From: JAAETI01 sp964195945
GTDB lineage: Bacteria; Actinomycetota; Acidimicrobiia; Spongiisociales; UBA5794
Direction: 5' to 3'
Length of the DNA: 43,486 bases
Assembly: GCA_964195945.1 (NCBI GenBank)
Contig: CAXMRC010000181.1
Location: 1 to 43,486, forward strand
Under the pieces are notes generated by a model. The model was not told where the DNA came from and ran no database searches. It saw nothing but the letters and a program-made list of their open reading frames with translations. Both the position numbers and the translations under genes were made by a program. Of the stretch, positions 38,964 through 43,486 are shown one piece after another. Each line of letters starts with the position of its first letter. The first letter of the stretch is position 1.

Positions 38964-40223
38964 TCATGTTCCACCCCGCAGCGCGTCCACCGGCTCGAGA
39001 GAACTGGCCCGCCACGAGGGATACAGCCCTGCTACCAGCCCGATCAGGGCCCCACCGGGTACTGCGAGCAGCGGCACATACAGGTCGAGTACGGGCGTCC
39101 ACTGACGTTGTGCCGACACGCCGACAATCACAAGCACACCGAGACTCGCTCCCACAATTCCGCCAACCAAACCCATGGCCGCCGACTCGGTGAGGAACTG
39201 TGCAGCAATATGCCGGCGCCGTGCCCCGGTTGCTCTGCGCAGCCCGATCTCGCCAACACGCTCTAACACCGAAACCAGAGTCACATTGGCGATACCGATC
39301 GCGCCAACCAGGAGCGCAATCCCCCCGAGAATGAGGAATTGCGAGTTGAGATCCTCCTCGATCCCGGATCGCACCGCTCTTGGTTCGGGGGGTACGCTCA
39401 CCCGCAGCAGCTCTGGATCGTTTGGAGCAAGGGCGATGGCTGCTTGTTCACCGATGAGCTGCGCCGCACCCAGTTCGGTGAGTATGTGAACTTCCGCCGG
39501 GGCCTGCGTACCGAATAACTCGTGGGCGGTGCCATTGGGAATGATGATGCTGTTGAGCAGCGAAGGCTCCCTGGCAACGTCGTCCAAGATCCCAACAACG
39601 ACCAGGGTCGTATCGCCCACAAATATGGCCGGCTGCTGATCAACCCGCGTGACGTTGAGTCGGCGCGCCGCTCCGGAACCGAGAACGGCAACCGGTTCGT
39701 TGCGAGTGCTGTGACCTTCATCAAAGAAGCGCCCTGTTGCAAGATCAGCGATTACCGCCCCAAACAGCCCTGGCGAGATGGCCACAACGTCCATGGCGAA
39801 TTCGCTTTGTCCGAGGGGATCATTGATCGGGACGGAGCTGACGAGCGATCCTTGCGTGTCGACACGAGTGAGCGTTCCTGCAGCGACAACACCGTTGAGG
39901 CGGGTCAGCCGGTCCTCTGCGTCCCATGGGATCGAGGAGATGCTGTTGTTCGGCGAGCGGAAGCCACCCTCGGTTCGATTGGTCACAGACACCGATGTGG
40001 CCGTCAGGGTGTCGATGCGGCTGACGATCTGATTGCCAGATGTTTTGGCAAGGCCAAGCGTCGCCACAACTGCCACGACGCCAAGCACCGTTCCCAGGAT
40101 GGTCAGCATCGAGCGGCCGGGCCTTGCCAGCATCCCTGAGACAGCCTCAGCAGTCAGGTCTCGCAGCGAGAGCCGCGACTTCACAATCTTGTGCCCGACA
40201 GGTCGCACGCTCGGTGCGTTCAT
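38964..40223 (-). CDS. MacB/FtsX-type ABC transporter permease
   Basis: A 419-aa permease with the MacB plan: a short cytoplasmic start, TM1 (SMLTILGTVLGVVAVVATLG), a large extracytoplasmic domain (about 60-290), then three helices, with LILGGIALLVGAIGIANVTL, VSVLERVGEIGLRRATGA (the coupling region) and VLVIVGVSAQRQWTPVLDLY. Such pumps act by mechanotransmission rather than moving substrate through the membrane. Its ATG overlaps the stop of the ATPase gene (ATGA). Last gene of the exporter operon. Confidence 0.92.
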   Translation of the reverse strand: MNAPSVRPVGHKIVKSRLSLRDLTAEAVSGMLARPGRSMLTILGTVLGVVAVVATLGLAKTSGNQIVSRIDTLTATSVSVTNRTEGGFRSPNNSISSIPWDAEDRLTRLNGVVAAGTLTRVDTQGSLVSSVPINDPLGQSEFAMDVVAISPGLFGAVIADLATGRFFDEGHSTRNEPVAVLGSGAARRLNVTRVDQQPAIFVGDTTLVVVGILDDVAREPSLLNSIIIPNGTAHELFGTQAPAEVHILTELGAAQLIGEQAAIALAPNDPELLRVSVPPEPRAVRSGIEEDLNSQFLILGGIALLVGAIGIANVTLVSVLERVGEIGLRRATGARRRHIAAQFLTESAAMGLVGGIVGASLGVLVIVGVSAQRQWTPVLDLYVPLLAVPGGALIGLVAGLYPSWRASSLEPVDALRGGT

Positions 40224-40900
40224 GAGGCAACCTGTTCAGTAAGCACACCATCAATCATCTCGATGCGGCGATCAGCCCTCTGGCTTACCCGCTCTTCATG
40301 GGTGATCACCATCAAGGTCAACCCATCGGTGCGGAGTTGATCGAATAGATCCAAGATCGACACGGTGGTTTTGGTATCGAGATTGCCCGTCGGCTCATCA
40401 CAGAGCAAGAGGCTTGGTTCGGCAGCGATGGCTCGAGCGATCGCGACTCGCTGCCTTTCCCCGCCAGATAGCTGGCGCGGTGTGAAATCGATCCGGTGAC
40501 CAAGCCCGACGCGCTCCAACGCCTCACGCGAACGCTCCCGGCGTACCTTGCGGGGCGTTCGGTTGTAGACCAAACCGGTCATGACGTTTTCAATAACGGA
40601 CCGGTACGGCAGCAAATGAAATGCCTGGAAGACAAACCCGACTTCACTGCCGCGCAGTGAAGTCCTAGCCCCGTCGCTGAGCGACCCAACATCAATGCCA
40701 CGAAGGCTATAAGAGCCCGCCGTCGGCGTGTCGAGACATCCGAGAATGTGGAGCAGCGTCGACTTGCCCGATCCCGAAGGGCCGACAATCGCAACGTAAC
40801 CGCCCTCGGCAACGACCAGATCGACGCCCTTTACCGCCTCAACCGGTGGGGACCCGGCAAAGGTACGGGTCACTCCTGCAAGCTCGACAACGGATCTCAT
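40220..40900 (-). CDS. MacB/LolD-type ABC transporter ATP-binding protein
   Basis: A 226-aa ATPase. Walker A is GPSGSGKST, the signature is LSGGERQRVAIARAI, Walker B is LLLCDEPTGNLDT and the switch His is in VITHEERVSQ. The Q-loop is FVFQAFHLLPYRSVIENV, characteristic of the MacB/LolD group. It pairs with the permease downstream. ATG 40898-40900 overlaps the stop of the adaptor gene upstream, so adaptor, ATPase and permease are coupled. Confidence 0.95.
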   Translation of the reverse strand: MRSVVELAGVTRTFAGSPPVEAVKGVDLVVAEGGYVAIVGPSGSGKSTLLHILGCLDTPTAGSYSLRGIDVGSLSDGARTSLRGSEVGFVFQAFHLLPYRSVIENVMTGLVYNRTPRKVRRERSREALERVGLGHRIDFTPRQLSGGERQRVAIARAIAAEPSLLLCDEPTGNLDTKTTVSILDLFDQLRTDGLTLMVITHEERVSQRADRRIEMIDGVLTEQVAS

Positions 40901-42456
40901 TCGTCTTGCGATTCGCTGACGGCAGCTTCCGCCTGCGTTCCCTGCTGGAGTCCGACGACGACACGATCTCCTTCGGAGAGATCACCATCGAGCGGAGTGA
41001 TTTCGACCATGCCCCCCGGTGCCGAAAGACCGGGGGTGACAGTTACGACTCTGGTGGTTCCGTCCTCCATCTCAACAGTAACGATCGTGTCCCCGGCACC
41101 GGTGGCAGACAGCGCTGCGGCGGGCACCGCCAGTACGTCACCCTCCGACGCACGTGTCGCAACAGGGATCGTGATCTTGACATTGGTGTTGTTCAGCTCC
41201 GCCCGTACCTCGTCGGGGAGGATCTCCAGATAGATCTCGTCGATAGCAACACCGTTCGTGCCGGGGCGGGCGGCTTTGACAGAGACGGTGCCTCCGAGCT
41301 CTATTCCGAGACGGCTCAACTCGATCGTTACGCGATCACCTTCCTCGATGAAGTCGCTCTCCTCGATGGAAACCGATGAATCGATAGCAAGACGTGAACC
41401 GGACACCTGCATGATCTCACCCCCGGCAATGTCGCCCCGCTGTGCTCCCACACCGTCGATCCTGATCGGAAAGACCTTGAAGAACATGAACTCTCCATCG
41501 GGCACAGGCGAGCCCAACAATGCCCGAACCTCAGCGAGGTCCTCCAAGGCAGCGTTCAGCTCCCTGAGCTCTGCGCTGATGTCCTGCGGAGAACCGATAG
41601 CGTCGGCCGCGGCAAGCGCCTCCTGCAAATCCTCTTCGCTCATCGCTACCCACTTCTCGCCTTCGCCAACTGCGTCTTGCAGGGCCGTCAGTTCGTCCTC
41701 AGTCGGGGGTAGCCCGGTATCAGGGTGGGTCCCGGCCTGGGCTTGGGCCAACCTGGACTCGGCAAGTTCAAGCTCATCTTCAGAATCAGACAGAGCAGCC
41801 GCGACAACGGTCACCGCCCGCTGCGCATCCTCAGCAGCCGTCCGCTGCGCCTTGGCATCGTTGTAGAAGTCGCGGGCGCCGTCGACCACCGATTGTGCCG
41901 ACTCAACCTGGTCGAGGAGAGCGGGATCAGTGCCGATCGGGTCATATCCCCTTGCCTGATAGAAGGCACGCACCGCGCTCTTTGTTTCCGGGCCGTAGAC
42001 CCCGTCGACAATGCCGGGATCGAAGCCAAGCCGGGTCAACGCGGTTTGGAGTTGGGCGATATCTTCACCTTTGTCCCCCGGCCTAACCGTGCGGAATAGC
42101 GGAAGATCGCCTTGGAGAGCGAAAGTGGGACGCCCGGCCAGTTCGAACAGGACAGCGCCTTCCTCGAGTTCGTCGCCGACTGCTGGCACCCAGGTGACAA
42201 CGGGCGCCAGTTCCGGCACGGCGAGCGCTGGGGCAAACACAGCTTCAGGTTCGTCGAAGCGAACCGTGCCCCTGGTAACGACGTCGTTGGCGATAACCAT
42301 ACGGGCGACGGGAACGGAGATCAGCGACGGTTCCGGTGGCTCGGCCTCAGACGCAATCTGCTCCGGCGATTTGATGCGGGTCCCGGCTACCCAACCCACC
42401 CCCGCCGCCGCGACGACGGCGAGCAGGGTGAGAACTAGAAGGATGCGACGGCTCAA
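40897..42456 (-). CDS. MFP-type adaptor with an inserted peptidoglycan-binding domain
   Basis: A 519-aa exported adaptor. A membrane helix (RILLVLTLLAVVAAAGVGWV) leads to beta domains split by a peptidoglycan-binding domain 1 at about 123-170 (VRPGDKGEDIAQLQTALTRL, GVYGPETKSAVRAFY). A long acidic coiled-coil hairpin follows at about 180-310 (EDELELAESRLAQAQAG), then the beta-barrel and membrane-proximal domains. It is the counterpart of MacA/HlyD proteins. The start is TTG 42454-42456, supported by GAGGTGA with a 3-nt spacer. It opens the coupled adaptor-ATPase-permease chain. Confidence 0.86.
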   Translation of the reverse strand: MSRRILLVLTLLAVVAAAGVGWVAGTRIKSPEQIASEAEPPEPSLISVPVARMVIANDVVTRGTVRFDEPEAVFAPALAVPELAPVVTWVPAVGDELEEGAVLFELAGRPTFALQGDLPLFRTVRPGDKGEDIAQLQTALTRLGFDPGIVDGVYGPETKSAVRAFYQARGYDPIGTDPALLDQVESAQSVVDGARDFYNDAKAQRTAAEDAQRAVTVVAAALSDSEDELELAESRLAQAQAGTHPDTGLPPTEDELTALQDAVGEGEKWVAMSEEDLQEALAAADAIGSPQDISAELRELNAALEDLAEVRALLGSPVPDGEFMFFKVFPIRIDGVGAQRGDIAGGEIMQVSGSRLAIDSSVSIEESDFIEEGDRVTIELSRLGIELGGTVSVKAARPGTNGVAIDEIYLEILPDEVRAELNNTNVKITIPVATRASEGDVLAVPAAALSATGAGDTIVTVEMEDGTTRVVTVTPGLSAPGGMVEITPLDGDLSEGDRVVVGLQQGTQAEAAVSESQDE

Positions 42457-42495
42457 GATCTCACCTCGGTGACGTATTCGATCGCTTATCGCCCT

Positions 42496-43486
42496 CTACG
42501 AGTTGGCCTCCAAGAATGCGAGGAGTCGATCCATGTTCTCGTCGAGGAACTGTTGTTGAAGATCGTCGTATACCTCAATCCATAGCTCCTGGCTGTCTGT
42601 GGAGCACTCATAGTCCGCTGTCGCAACGGCGATTTCTTCGTCGATGTATGGCTGGAGCGCCTCGAGGTCGAACTGCGGCATCCACAAGTTGGGATCGTTC
42701 AGCTCTTCTTCGGTGAGCGCGGCATACGACTCCTCGTCATAATCCGGATAGGTGATCAGCTCATTCACCTGCCTGCTGAAATCACCCTCACCGAACTCGT
42801 CTCCCCAGAAGTACTCGTACATGTCTTGCTGGGTGGCATAGTCGTGACCCTTGTCGGCCATGCAACCTGACCAATCCGCCTGGGCAGCAACAATACGTGG
42901 GTCGGATTCGACACGGGAGTAGACATCATCGAGGTCGTCGCTGAACTCCTCGTAGAACGCCTCCGCTGATTCCTGGTTATAGGATTCGGCCCATGCTTCG
43001 TTGTAGCAACCGTCCTGCTCCCAGTCGGCATACGCCTCGTTGTAGAAAGCCTCTTGTTCCTCCTGGGACATTGCCTCAATCTCTTCCCAGGGGGTGTTCT
43101 CGATGATCGCCGGTTCACCGCCGTGGAGAATTCGGTAGTACTCGTCGCGCTCGAACTCATCCATCGCTTCCACGATTGCCTGGTTGGGGTCGTTGGCGTA
43201 TGGGTCTTCGAAATCACCCTCGTCGGTGACCCCGAAATTGCGTTCGTCGGTGACCCAGGTGGCAACACCAAAGCCGTACTCTTTTACGTAAGTCTCTTGG
43301 TCATACTCTTCGTAGCCAAAACCGCCATCAATATCGGAAGGCACGAAGGGGACGTACTCGAAACCCTCGGCAGCCATGCACGTGGCGACGGTCTGTTGGA
43401 CAGCTAGTTCCTCCGTACGCCAGTCGATCTCTTCGTAGTTGGTGTTGGCGCCAGGGATGAAGTCGTCGAGGGTGAGCACACCGTCT
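42496..43486 (-). CDS. Acidic extracytoplasmic protein, 5' end beyond the window
   Basis: At least 330 codons, open to the right edge. A GTG at 43477-43479 could be read as the start, but the frame continues past it (Asp-Gly before it) and the protein looks like the mature part of an exported protein lacking its signal peptide, so the true start is probably outside. The composition is extreme in Asp, Glu and Tyr. Two copies of a C-M-A-x-x-G-x-x-Y motif (TCMAAEGFEY and GCMADKGHDY) and further Cys in DGCYNEAW and DYECSTDS suggest two disulfide-linked repeats. Family not recognised. It lies 39 nt upstream of the exporter operon in the same direction. Confidence 0.7.
   Translation of the reverse strand, partial: DGVLTLDDFIPGANTNYEEIDWRTEELAVQQTVATCMAAEGFEYVPFVPSDIDGGFGYEEYDQETYVKEYGFGVATWVTDERNFGVTDEGDFEDPYANDPNQAIVEAMDEFERDEYYRILHGGEPAIIENTPWEEIEAMSQEEQEAFYNEAYADWEQDGCYNEAWAESYNQESAEAFYEEFSDDLDDVYSRVESDPRIVAAQADWSGCMADKGHDYATQQDMYEYFWGDEFGEGDFSRQVNELITYPDYDEESYAALTEEELNDPNLWMPQFDLEALQPYIDEEIAVATADYECSTDSQELWIEVYDDLQQQFLDENMDRLLAFLEANS

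Overview
The window is a gene-dense stretch of chromosome, most likely from an actinobacterium, with the class Acidimicrobiia or a close relative as my best guess. The pointers are a dnaK-grpE-dnaJ-hspR operon ending in a MerR-type HspR repressor, a PPOX-fold enzyme of the type that uses F420, an OmpA/BON protein reminiscent of mycobacterial ArfA, several lipoproteins with Thr-rich linkers, many GTG and TTG starts, and start codons sitting 6 nt after a -10-like hexamer (leaderless style). I see no rRNA, tRNA, CRISPR array, insertion sequence or phage gene. It reads as core chromosome with a few unusual arrangements. Taxonomy is inference; no search was run.

Layout. 1-3371: a truncated lipoprotein and gcvP, the latter behind a tandem glycine riboswitch. 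3372-7033: pterin carbinolamine dehydratase, PPOX enzyme, a lipid-anchored cytochrome c, then a two-gene envelope operon (OmpA/BON protein and a membrane coiled coil with a helix-hairpin-helix tail). 7235-11008: the chaperone operon. 11069-16714: small membrane and hypothetical proteins, an EamA transporter, a fused nucleoside deoxyribosyltransferase-deoxynucleoside kinase, a P-loop-like protein, DUF427, MscL and an ICMT-like protein. 16790-20018: clpB and a LysE exporter. 20015-22864: a DUF4230 gene divergent from padR, a HAAS-NfeD fusion and an SPFH protein, with a paired operator-like palindrome between the divergent genes. 22919-28216: two tandem lgt-like genes, a DUF2079 protein, an AhpD-like protein, an M20 amidohydrolase and YbaK. 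28228-33620: a general amino-acid ABC transporter (aapJQMP order) with unusually large permeases. 33788-38954: YjbQ, a TetR regulator and the purA-purD-purB operon. 38964-43486: a MacB-type ABC exporter with an adaptor carrying a peptidoglycan-binding domain, and a truncated acidic protein.

The parts most worth attention are the PadR / HAAS-NfeD / SPFH / DUF4230 locus with its double operator (a candidate regulated membrane-stress or membrane-microdomain system), the salvage-enzyme fusion at 13088-14221, the variant second Lgt, and the tandem glycine riboswitch with a perfect hairpin between it and the gcvP ribosome binding site.
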